NCBI GenBank assembly: GCA_005788065.1
Contig: SXZD01000279.1
Span: forward strand, 1-5,776
Direction: 5' to 3'
Length of the DNA stretch: 5,776 bases
Source: Burkholderiales bacterium
GTDB taxonomy: Bacteria; Pseudomonadota; Gammaproteobacteria; Burkholderiales; Burkholderiaceae_B
This document shows positions 1-5,776 of the stretch, one piece after another (the first letter of the stretch is position 1; each line of letters begins with the position of its first letter). Under the pieces are notes generated by a model. It was given only the letters and a program-made list of their open reading frames with translations. It was not told the origin of the DNA and did not search any database. The translations under genes were made by a program, and so were the position numbers.

Positions 1-949
1 AGGGCACCAGCATTTCCTTCTTGCCGATCAACTTCCAGTTGTAGCGGTCAGGCGAGCCGTTATAACCGTTGAAGTCATCGTTGGTACGCAGGCCATCCAC
101 GCCGATACCGGGGGAGTCATAGGCCAGGTCAGGTGCACGAACCACGCGGCGTGCGCCGGGGTTGTACGACCACGCCAGACGGGACTCTTTCACCTGGTCG
201 ATCGGCTCATGCACCAGCGTTGCCTCGCCTGCCACGTTGGCCGGTCCGGTCAGTTGGTCCATGTAATAGAAAATGCGGTTGGGTTCCGGATTGTCCAGTG
301 CTGCGGTGAACAGCAGCCGGGTAATGCGGGTTACCGGTGTGAAAGAGCCGTTGGTCTGCACCGGGAAAGAAGCAGAGTAACGCACCAGCGAGCCACCGAG
401 GTCGCGCATGATGTGGTTCCACACCACTTCAACACCGCTCTTGGGTACCGGGAACGGAATCTGCGACTTCTTCACGTTCAGCAAACCGTTGCCGCCAGCG
501 GCCAGGTCAATGCTGCCCGCTTCAGCCTTGGCGGCTGCATACACTTCCGGACGACCTGCATAGGTGCGACGTGATTCATACACGTTCATCTTGTAGGTGG
601 GGAAGCGCTTGAGCAGTTCCTGCTGACCTTGGGTCAGCTTGTCCTTGTACTGCGCAGCGTTGGCGCCGGTGATGGTGTAGAGCGGCTTGTCAGCGGCGAA
701 CGGATCCACATACCCTTTGGATGGATCAAAGCCGGCGGGCGCCTTGTTCAGGCCGCCATCCCATGCAGGAATGGCCGCTTCTTTTGCAGCCTGCCCGTTA
801 CCGGCTTTTTCTGCGCCGGTGGGTGTCAGGTCAGTACCCAGACGGGCTACGTCAGCAGCCGATGTGCCTGCTAGTACCGGCGTTGTCAGTCCAGCGGCCG
901 CCAGGGCCACACCGAGGGCCAGTACTCGCCCCCTGAAGTTCACTCTCAT
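1..949 (-). CDS. DUF1329 family envelope protein, N-terminal 316 residues (cut by window edge)
   Basis: The reading frame starts at ATG 949 and stays open to the left edge, so the stop and C-terminus lie outside. The family is usually about 450 residues, so roughly two thirds is visible. Residues 1-27 look like a signal peptide (basic start MRVNFRGR, a hydrophobic Leu/Ala stretch, then VLA before GTSAADVARLG), which implies export. The mature N-terminus carries family hallmarks: ARLGTDLTPTGAEKAGN, then IPAWDGG, YVDPFAADKPLYTIT, AAQYKDKLTQGQQ and later PFPVPKSGVEVVWNH. The start is supported by a GGGAG ribosome site at 957-961, 7 nt upstream. The gene follows the DUF1302 gene after 42 bp and is probably co-transcribed. 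A tiny hairpin (GGTAC/GTACC, 973-977 with 986-990) lies in that gap but has no T-tract. The molecular function of DUF1329 is not settled. A periplasmic or outer-membrane partner of DUF1302 in handling hydrophobic compounds is inference. Family assignment is confident; function is not. Confidence 0.9.
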   Translation of the reverse strand, partial: MRVNFRGRVLALGVALAAAGLTTPVLAGTSAADVARLGTDLTPTGAEKAGNGQAAKEAAIPAWDGGLNKAPAGFDPSKGYVDPFAADKPLYTITGANAAQYKDKLTQGQQELLKRFPTYKMNVYESRRTYAGRPEVYAAAKAEAGSIDLAAGGNGLLNVKKSQIPFPVPKSGVEVVWNHIMRDLGGSLVRYSASFPVQTNGSFTPVTRITRLLFTAALDNPEPNRIFYYMDQLTGPANVAGEATLVHEPIDQVKESRLAWSYNPGARRVVRAPDLAYDSPGIGVDGLRTNDDFNGYNGSPDRYNWKLIGKKEMLVP

Positions 950-991
950 GCACTCTCTCCCTTTGTTGCTGTGGTACACACAACGGTACCG

Positions 992-3007
992 TCAGAAATT
1001 GGCGCCAAACACCATGGTGGCAAAGTCGTGATCGCGGAACGGATCGTATTTGGCCTTGCGGTCAAATTTGTTGTATCCGATTTCGCCGAAATACTTGCTT
1101 GCATATTCGCCGCGCAGACTCAGGCCAACCGCCTTGCGGTCTTCGATGAACACGCCATCGGCCGAATAGCCCTTCACGTCATGCGAGAAGAAGAAGCGCG
1201 GACGGAAGTTGATACCCGCCACCAGGTTGGGGTAGCTGAGCTGGAACAAGGCGCGGTAACCGTAGGCGGTAGGGGTTGCGTAGCCTTTGGCTTCGGTGAA
1301 GTTGGCGTTCGGATTGCCCCCGTCGGCACCGGATTGAGTCGAATGATCGCCATAGCCATAGACAACGGCGCGACCGAAGCGTACGCCTTGGCTTGCATCA
1401 GCGCTGATGTTGTCCCATTTCTGGTAACCCGCTTCAGCGATCAAAGTCAGACTCTCAGCTCCCATGATGCGCGGAAAGCTGCGGATGGTGGAGACTTGCA
1501 CCTGCGTCTTGTCACGCAGTTCGTAGCCGTTGATCAGACCCTTGTTCCGCATGGTGTCACGCAGAGCGCCCAAAGGACCGGCGCCAGTGGCAACCCCCCG
1601 AACAAAGTCGACAGAGTTGTATGCAACGGGATAATCGCTAGTACGAGACATCTCACCGAAGAGTGAAAATCCGCCGATCTCAGTTGCCGCACTCATGCCG
1701 ATGACCTTGATCTTTTCGGCAGAGTAGTCAAAAAAGTAGGAAATCGGAGTCAAAAGATTCAGTTGACTGTGCGCGGGGTTCGTCGAACTCCAGAACGAGT
1801 TCGGAATATCGCGATGGAAACGGGTGTCGCTGGTCAAACCCAGTATCGGAAGCCGCTGGTTGTAGTGAACATAGTAGAAGCCGAATTCGGTCCCGAGCTT
1901 GTTTGAGAAGTAGCGCGAAGACAATCCAAACTGCCCACCATCTTTTGCCTTGCGATTGGGTAACTGCGCCAGACGAAAGTTTTGGCTACCTAATGCCGTT
2001 GTCGTGACAACCCCAGTAGCAGTATTCAATCCACCGCCGTTATTACAAGGGGACGCCCCATCGTATAAAGCTTGATCGGTATTGCAATTGTAGTCGATCA
2101 ACGGATTGCCGTTCAGCTTGATTTGACCCGCCCCCAGCAAGCCCTCTTGCTGGTTACAGTTCAACAGGTCTGACGGCGAGAAATACGTACCGCAACCATC
2201 CACGATCACGGTCTTGTGCTTCAACTGGTAAAAGGCCTCGACGCTCAGACCATCCGCAATACCCACGTTGGCCGTGATCTGCGGAATGGGCGAGAAGATC
2301 TCTTTCAATTGCACATCCGGACGACGGGCAGATACCGCATCCAGTCGACCGAACTGGTTGATACCACCCAGCACAAACAGGGCTTCGCCCCAGTTCACCG
2401 CTTGGTTGCCCACCTTCACCAGCGCACGGCGACCACCGACAATCTCGAAGTCTTGTGACACATACGCATCCAGCACTTTTGCACTGGAAAACTGCGACAG
2501 CGGCTCTTCAAACCCCTGGTCAGGCAGCTTGGTATTGGGGCGGTACTGGTTGGCCGTACTGCCGTGCGGCACCGTATTGCTGGTCAGACTCATGTCACGC
2601 AGGGCTTTGACGCGAACAAAAAACTGCGTGTCGTCCTTGCGCAGGTTCATCTCAGCCAGCACCTTGGCTGTGGTGGAGAAAGAATCACCCTTGCGGAAGT
2701 TCTTGTTGCCGTCGTCTGTGGTGTTGGATCCACCCAAGCCGCGCTGATCGCCCTGGAAAAAGTTGTTCGGACCAATCAGGTCGCGCTGTGCATCGGCTGT
2801 CCGGACCGCTGTACCGGTTGACGCCGTCATTGAAAAGCGTCCTTCAATGCCGTTGCTGAAACTGAAGTCCCCGGCCTGCGCCGCTGACATCAATCCAAAG
2901 CAGGCGGTCGCCAGCAGGGTCTTGAAACGAGCCAGACCGCGAATGCGGTTGGCGCCCAGGGTCGTCTTTGCGACCGGCAATGCTGTGGCGTGCATATGTG
3001 TCTCCAT
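992..3007 (-). CDS. DUF1302 family outer-membrane protein, complete (671 aa)
   Basis: This is a complete frame of 671 residues, close to the usual size of the family. The signal peptide is long (about residues 1-45), ending in a hydrophobic LLATACFGLMSAAQA with likely cleavage before GDFSFSNG. Family-like blocks include the N-terminal FSFSNGIEGRFSMTASTGTAVR, GRRALVKVGNQAVNWGEALF near 192-211 and GLSVEAFYQLKHK near 253-265. The rest alternates short polar and aromatic segments, as in beta-barrels, and the chain ends in Phe (VFGANF), the C-terminal residue recognised by the BAM assembly machinery. I therefore infer an outer-membrane barrel. Four cysteines (C272, C284, C308, C321) sit in one loop-like region. 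Two starts compete: ATG 3007 with AAGG at 3015-3018 (7 nt away), and ATG 2995 (Met5) with GGAG at 3002-3005 (6 nt away); both keep the signal peptide. The gene heads the pair with the DUF1329 gene. Its middle third is clearly poorer in GC than its ends. Substrate and function are unknown. Confidence 0.92.
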   Translation of the reverse strand: METHMHATALPVAKTTLGANRIRGLARFKTLLATACFGLMSAAQAGDFSFSNGIEGRFSMTASTGTAVRTADAQRDLIGPNNFFQGDQRGLGGSNTTDDGNKNFRKGDSFSTTAKVLAEMNLRKDDTQFFVRVKALRDMSLTSNTVPHGSTANQYRPNTKLPDQGFEEPLSQFSSAKVLDAYVSQDFEIVGGRRALVKVGNQAVNWGEALFVLGGINQFGRLDAVSARRPDVQLKEIFSPIPQITANVGIADGLSVEAFYQLKHKTVIVDGCGTYFSPSDLLNCNQQEGLLGAGQIKLNGNPLIDYNCNTDQALYDGASPCNNGGGLNTATGVVTTTALGSQNFRLAQLPNRKAKDGGQFGLSSRYFSNKLGTEFGFYYVHYNQRLPILGLTSDTRFHRDIPNSFWSSTNPAHSQLNLLTPISYFFDYSAEKIKVIGMSAATEIGGFSLFGEMSRTSDYPVAYNSVDFVRGVATGAGPLGALRDTMRNKGLINGYELRDKTQVQVSTIRSFPRIMGAESLTLIAEAGYQKWDNISADASQGVRFGRAVVYGYGDHSTQSGADGGNPNANFTEAKGYATPTAYGYRALFQLSYPNLVAGINFRPRFFFSHDVKGYSADGVFIEDRKAVGLSLRGEYASKYFGEIGYNKFDRKAKYDPFRDHDFATMVFGANF

Positions 3008-3033
3008 GCTTCACCCTTGTTATTTGTTCTTTC

Positions 3034-3048
3034 GCAATCCGGCTCCCA
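3034..3048 (-). promoter_or_regulatory. Sigma-54-like -24/-12 promoter element
   Basis: Read on the minus strand the 15 bases are TGGGAGCCGGATTGC. Against the known sigma-54 consensus TGGCACG-N4-TTGC they match 8 of 11 defined positions, including the key GG and GC with the correct 10-nt spacing between them. The predicted start of transcription would be near 3022, leaving a leader of about 15 nt that contains the AAGGGTGA ribosome site of the DUF1302 gene. The element was found by eye and such matches can arise by chance, so confidence is modest. If real, the operon needs an enhancer-binding activator and would be inducible. Confidence 0.35.
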
Positions 3049-3075
3049 CCAGCTTGCTGCGCTTCGTTCCTGCAC

Positions 3076-3098
3076 CGCTCTTGTACTGTCGAAGAGCG
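3076..3098. repeat. Perfect 7-bp inverted repeat, candidate operator or activator site
   Basis: The arms CGCTCTT (3076-3082) and AAGAGCG (3092-3098) are perfect inverted repeats separated by 9 bases. The site is centred about 80 bp upstream of the DUF1302 start codon and about 65 bp upstream of the start of transcription predicted from the sigma-54-like element. The spacing is what a dimeric regulator would need, with half-sites about one and a half helical turns apart. It is not followed by a T-run on either strand, so it does not look like a terminator. Binding is inferred only from symmetry and position. Confidence 0.35.
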
Positions 3099-3208
3099 AA
3101 ATCAGATTCAGCTGCGCAAACTTTTTTAATGGATACGGATTGCCGTCGAGCGATAGTGACAAATAAAGACGCTTTTGCCAACAGACTTTGAAACTTATTT
3201 AGGTCCGC

Positions 3209-4156
3209 TTAAACCTCTTTAATAGAAACCTTGACCGGCAGTCGTGAATATTTGCGTTGCGGCCCTCGTTTCTCGAATCCGAGCATCACTTTCTGATCGG
3301 GCTGCACGCGATAGACCTCTTTTTTGAGCCACTCGATCATTTCGCGACCCTGCAGTTCACCCTGAACGCTGATCTTCCAGACCCGCTCATCACCGGACCA
3401 TCGGAACCCGCGGGCTTTCAGCACATCCTTGGTCTCGATGGCGGACTTGAGCGCATGAATGACGTACTCAGGCTCATTGGCCCGTTCAAACAGCACGGCA
3501 AACGGCATGCGGCCCGTCTCTTTCAGTGGCTCAGCCAACAAACCCAGCAAGGCCTCACAGTCATGGATGGCGCGGTGACCGTCATAAAAACAGCCCATAC
3601 GGTAGACAAGAAACTCCAGCGCCGCCGAGCCATAACCCTCCGCGCGCCAGTCAATCTCACGGTAGCTGCAGGCAAATGGCATGTCCTGCATGAACTCGAA
3701 GCGCCTTTCCAGAAACGCGCGATCAAACCCGGCATTGTGTGCCACCACCAGATGCACGCCCTTGAGCACCTGCGCCACCTGCGCCGCATCAAAGGCCCTG
3801 CCCTTGACCATGTCATCGGTGATGCCATGTACTTCGGTGCTGGCCGGGGGGATAGGGAAGCCGGGGTCTTCGAGTTCACTGAATCGATCTACCATCTGAC
3901 CGGCCTGCCCCGTTGCGGGATCCACCATGACCACCAGGATGCCCAGTTCGATGATGGCATCCTGATTGGCATCCACGCCGGTGGTCTCCGTGTCGATGAT
4001 GGCCACCCTGACACCTTCCTGCAGGTGTACGAGGCGACCGTCCAGATTGAGTCGGCGAAGTATCCGATAGTCAGAATGCTGCGACAGCACATGAGCCAAT
4101 TGCTCGGCCTGCTGCGGGGTCAGCGCATCGTCTGGTGTGTTTTCTGTGGGATCCAT
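3209..4156 (-). CDS. DnaQ-like DEDDh 3'-5' exonuclease with extra C-terminal region (315 aa)
   Basis: The protein belongs to the DEDDh exonuclease superfamily, which removes nucleotides from 3' ends of DNA or RNA using two metal ions. All three motifs are intact: ExoI DTETTG at 55-60 (D55, E57), ExoII AHNAGFD at 139-145 (D145) and ExoIII HRAIHD at 194-199 (H194, D199). It also has the TEVHGITDDMV segment (107-117) typical of the DNA polymerase III epsilon/ExoX type. About 50 residues precede ExoI. A C-terminal region of about 95 residues follows the nuclease fold and contains LKARGFRWSGDERVWKI (246-262). I chose ATG 4156 because the frame upstream, open to 4819, is antisense to the hydrolase gene and shows no nuclease features. 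No clear Shine-Dalgarno precedes this ATG. It is probably an accessory repair or RNA-trimming nuclease and not the replicative proofreading subunit, which lacks such a tail. The gene is transcribed away from the hydrolase. Confidence 0.9.
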   Translation of the reverse strand: MDPTENTPDDALTPQQAEQLAHVLSQHSDYRILRRLNLDGRLVHLQEGVRVAIIDTETTGVDANQDAIIELGILVVMVDPATGQAGQMVDRFSELEDPGFPIPPASTEVHGITDDMVKGRAFDAAQVAQVLKGVHLVVAHNAGFDRAFLERRFEFMQDMPFACSYREIDWRAEGYGSAALEFLVYRMGCFYDGHRAIHDCEALLGLLAEPLKETGRMPFAVLFERANEPEYVIHALKSAIETKDVLKARGFRWSGDERVWKISVQGELQGREMIEWLKKEVYRVQPDQKVMLGFEKRGPQRKYSRLPVKVSIKEV

Positions 4157-4345
4157 GGTGCGCGGCAGTTCAGATTTGAATTGGTTCTCTAGGGGTTTTT
4201 GTGTACATTGCCCGTCTGTGGCACTCAACATTTTGCGGCAAACCGTCCCATGAATGAAATCGCGCAACGCAAAAGCCTGAAAACAGTACCGAGTTTCTTC
4301 TCGCTGGTTCAGATCCCCAACCGTGAAACCGCCTTTGAGGCGACC
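4157..4345. promoter_or_regulatory. Divergent intergenic region between exonuclease and hydrolase genes
   Basis: The two genes point away from each other here, so promoters for both should lie in this stretch. On the plus strand TTGGTT (4181-4186) and TACATT (4204-4209) are 17 bp apart, but match the sigma-70 consensus at only 3/6 and 4/6 positions. On the minus strand TTGAGT is followed 17 bp later by TACACA, also weak. The palindrome TGTACA (4203-4208) lies between them. If the hydrolase starts at 4250 instead of 4346, the region shrinks to 93 bp. The promoter assignments are tentative; the divergent arrangement is clear. Confidence 0.35.
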
Positions 4346-5236
4346 ATGGCACGTCTGATGCGCAACATCCTGCGCCAGACCTTCAAACGCCTCATGCACC
4401 CGCGGCTCAATGTCCGCGCGCAACGCAAGATCATCAACCTGCTGGCCAGCAGCATGCCCAGTGTGGGCGGCGTGGCCATCGAGCGCTGCATGGTGCAGGG
4501 TGTGGCCGTGGAGATTGTCCGCCCGCTCAAGCAGCGGTCCAAAGGCGCCATCCTGTATCTGCATGGCGGCGCTTTCTGTGTGGGCAACCCCAAGACGCAC
4601 CGCTCCATCACAACGCGTCTGGCCGCCATGACCGGCTTTGACATCTGGGTGCCCGACTATGCGCTGGCCCCGGAGCATCCGTTTCCCAACGGCATCGCCG
4701 ACGTCATCACGGTCTATTCCGCCATGCTGGCAAGAGGATACGTGGGTCGTGAACTGCTGATTGCAGGCGACTCGGCCGGCGGGATGCTGACGCTGGCGGC
4801 CGCTGTGCGCATCAAACACGCACGGCAGCCGCTACCGGCCGGTTTGATGTTGATCTCACCGCTGGCCGATGGCCAATACACCGGCGAGACCATACACACC
4901 AAGAAAGAGATCGACCCGGTACTCGGCCAGGAATGGATTTTTGATTGCGCTGCCCGTTACCAATTCCCGGAGCATGACAGCAGCCACAACCCGCTGCGCA
5001 ACCCGCTCAATGGCCTGCCGCCCATGCTGGTACAGGTCGGCGACGAAGAAGTGCTGCTGAGTGATTCGCTGCGCCTGCATGAACACGCAAGCAAATGTGG
5101 TGTGGCCATCCGGACCGAGGTCTATGAAGACCGCTGGCACGTGTTTCATTCACAGGCACCTTTCCTGCGTTCTGCCCAGACGGCGTTGCAGCGCATGGCA
5201 GATTTCGCCCGCGCCTGTCATGTGGAATCGCGCTGA
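4346..5236 (+). CDS. Alpha/beta hydrolase of the hormone-sensitive lipase type (family IV esterase)
   Basis: This is a serine hydrolase expected to cleave carboxylic esters. From ATG 4346 it has 296 residues. Motifs appear in family order: oxyanion-hole HGGAF at 73-77 (HGGG in many relatives), YALAPEHPFP at 105-114, nucleophile elbow GDSAGG at 141-146 (Ser143), the acid in VGDEEVLLSDS (Asp233) and DRWHVF with His265. The catalytic triad is therefore complete. No signal peptide is apparent; the start MARLMRNILRQTFKRLMH is basic and amphipathic and could touch membranes. ATG 4346 is preferred because GAGG lies 5 nt upstream (4337-4340). ATG 4250 (MNEIAQRK, 328 residues) and TTG 4199 are in frame and open, and 4250 cannot be excluded, although it lacks a ribosome site. 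The gene is 14 bp upstream of the ABC1 kinase gene and probably co-transcribed with it. The substrate is unknown; family members range from lipid and short-chain ester hydrolysis to polyester and drug-ester cleavage. Confidence 0.9.
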   Translation: MARLMRNILRQTFKRLMHPRLNVRAQRKIINLLASSMPSVGGVAIERCMVQGVAVEIVRPLKQRSKGAILYLHGGAFCVGNPKTHRSITTRLAAMTGFDIWVPDYALAPEHPFPNGIADVITVYSAMLARGYVGRELLIAGDSAGGMLTLAAAVRIKHARQPLPAGLMLISPLADGQYTGETIHTKKEIDPVLGQEWIFDCAARYQFPEHDSSHNPLRNPLNGLPPMLVQVGDEEVLLSDSLRLHEHASKCGVAIRTEVYEDRWHVFHSQAPFLRSAQTALQRMADFARACHVESR

Positions 5237-5250
5237 CCGGACGACCTGCC

Positions 5251-5776
5251 ATGAGCAAAAAACATTCGGGCGAAGGGCGCAAAACAGACACTGGGGGTCA
5301 GGCACCACTGGAGACGCTGAAAACCCGACCGTTTGACCGCAACCTCGCCATCACGAAGATGGGCGTTGATGCCGGCGCCCGCATTGCCCTGCACACAGTG
5401 GGCAACCTGTTCCGGTCACGCGATGACCGTGAAGAGGCCAACCGCCAGTTCTATACCGAACGGGCGCAGGTACTGGTGCAGGAACTGGGACAACTTAAGG
5501 GCAGCATCATGAAGGCCGGGCAGATGCTGTCGCTTTACGGACAATATTTTTTGCCGCCCGAGGCCATTGATGTGCTCTCCACCCTGCAGGACAGCTCGCA
5601 ACCCGTGGCATGGCCACTGGTTCAGGCTCAATTGCGTGAGGTGCTGGGTGACCGTGTCAATGAACTGGACATCGACCCCCATGCCATCGGTGCTGCATCG
5701 CTGGGGCAGGCACATGTCGCCACCCTGCGCGCCACTGGCGAGAGGGTTGTCGTCAAGGTTCAGTACCCGGGCGTGG
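5251..5776 (+). CDS. ABC1/AarF/COQ8-like atypical kinase, N-terminal 175 residues (cut by window edge)
   Basis: The frame opens at ATG 5251 and runs off the right edge; 175 residues are visible of a family usually near 450. Diagnostic ABC1 (UbiB/COQ8/ADCK) features are present: the KxGQ motif KAGQMLS (K88-A-G-Q91) in the helical extension, LPPEAIDVLSTLQD (101-114), the Ala-rich loop AASLGQAH (148-155) that replaces the usual Gly-rich loop, and the nucleotide-binding lysine in VVVKVQYPGV (K169). The KVQYPGV form resembles the COQ8/ADCK3 branch (KIQYPGV) more than classical UbiB (KVLRPG-like). It is also not next to ubiE or ubiJ here. Known members support ubiquinone or isoprenoid-lipid metabolism through ATPase or kinase-like activity at membranes. 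The DFG-type metal-binding motif and any C-terminal membrane helices lie outside the window. No strong ribosome site precedes the ATG; with a 14-bp gap after the hydrolase stop, translational coupling is plausible. Confidence 0.9.
   Translation, partial: MSKKHSGEGRKTDTGGQAPLETLKTRPFDRNLAITKMGVDAGARIALHTVGNLFRSRDDREEANRQFYTERAQVLVQELGQLKGSIMKAGQMLSLYGQYFLPPEAIDVLSTLQDSSQPVAWPLVQAQLREVLGDRVNELDIDPHAIGAASLGQAHVATLRATGERVVVKVQYPGV

Larger units (their letters stand above)
3008..3208 (-). promoter_or_regulatory. AT-rich upstream region of the DUF1302-DUF1329 operon
   Basis: This 201-bp gap lies between the exonuclease stop and the DUF1302 start, both on the minus strand. Its distal part (about 3121-3200) is much poorer in GC than the flanking genes; I counted about 42% at 3121-3180. 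I see no convincing sigma-70 promoter: TTGTCA occurs on the minus strand but lacks a good -10 at normal spacing. I also see no strong rho-independent terminator for the exonuclease gene. A sigma-54-like element and an inverted repeat, listed separately, are the structured parts. The size and composition suggest that the DUF1302 operon has its own promoter and is not simply read through from the exonuclease gene. Confidence 0.5.

Noticed and set aside
209..574. Plus-strand open frame of 121 codons near the left edge
   Set aside because: It is antisense to the well-supported DUF1329 coding region.
973..990. Small hairpin (GGTAC/GTACC) between the DUF1302 and DUF1329 genes
   Set aside because: The stem is only 5 bp with an 8-base loop and no T-tract, so it is too weak for a terminator and could be chance.
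971..1666. 231-codon plus-strand open frame opposite the 3' part of the DUF1302 gene
   Set aside because: It overlaps a complete, family-consistent gene on the other strand and has no ribosome site or motif of its own.
3129..3170. Possible sigma-70 promoter with TTGTCA on the minus strand
   Set aside because: No acceptable -10 hexamer lies 16-18 bp downstream.
3257..4192. 311-codon plus-strand open frame opposite the exonuclease gene
   Set aside because: The minus strand carries all catalytic motifs of the DEDDh family. The plus-strand translation shows no recognisable motif and looks like a GC-driven antisense shadow.
4157..4819. Minus-strand frame of the exonuclease stays open for 221 more codons, suggesting a 536-residue protein
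   Set aside because: The extra part is antisense to the clearly coding hydrolase, shows no nuclease-like or domain features, and a normal-length exonuclease begins at ATG 4156.

Overview
The window looks like chromosomal DNA of a Gram-negative betaproteobacterium, most likely Burkholderiales (Comamonadaceae-like). This is inferred from the fairly high GC, GC-rich third codon positions, the DUF1302/DUF1329 outer-envelope pair and the style of the hydrolase and kinase. I did not match it to a specific genome. I see no RNA gene, insertion sequence, CRISPR array or phage gene.

Layout, left to right. Positions 1-949 (minus strand) hold the N-terminal 316 codons of a DUF1329 protein that runs off the left edge. 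Positions 992-3007 (minus) hold a complete DUF1302 protein with a signal peptide and a terminal Phe, the signature of an outer-membrane beta-barrel. The two genes are 42 bp apart and probably form one operon, read DUF1302 then DUF1329. A 201-bp AT-rich gap (3008-3208) precedes them. It contains a sigma-54-like -24/-12 element close to the DUF1302 start and a perfect 7-bp inverted repeat further upstream. Positions 3209-4156 (minus) encode a DnaQ-like DEDDh 3'-5' exonuclease with an extra C-terminal region. A divergent intergenic region follows. On the plus strand, 4346-5236 encodes a hormone-sensitive-lipase-type alpha/beta hydrolase. Fourteen bases later, from 5251 to the right edge, comes the N-terminal part of an ABC1/AarF/COQ8-like atypical kinase.

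How the genes may work together. The DUF1302/DUF1329 pair is a recurrent but biochemically poorly defined unit, often found near pathways for hydrophobic compounds, and an outer-envelope role in handling such molecules is plausible. The hydrolase and ABC1 kinase form a second, oppositely oriented, probably co-transcribed pair with a lipid/ester and quinone/isoprenoid flavour. The exonuclease between them is probably an independent DNA-maintenance gene. Any link between the left and right halves is inference from proximity only.

The least explained features are the sigma-54-like promoter with its upstream inverted repeat, the low-GC central third of the DUF1302 gene, the four-cysteine loop it encodes, the exonuclease C-terminal region and the esterase-ABC1 kinase pairing.
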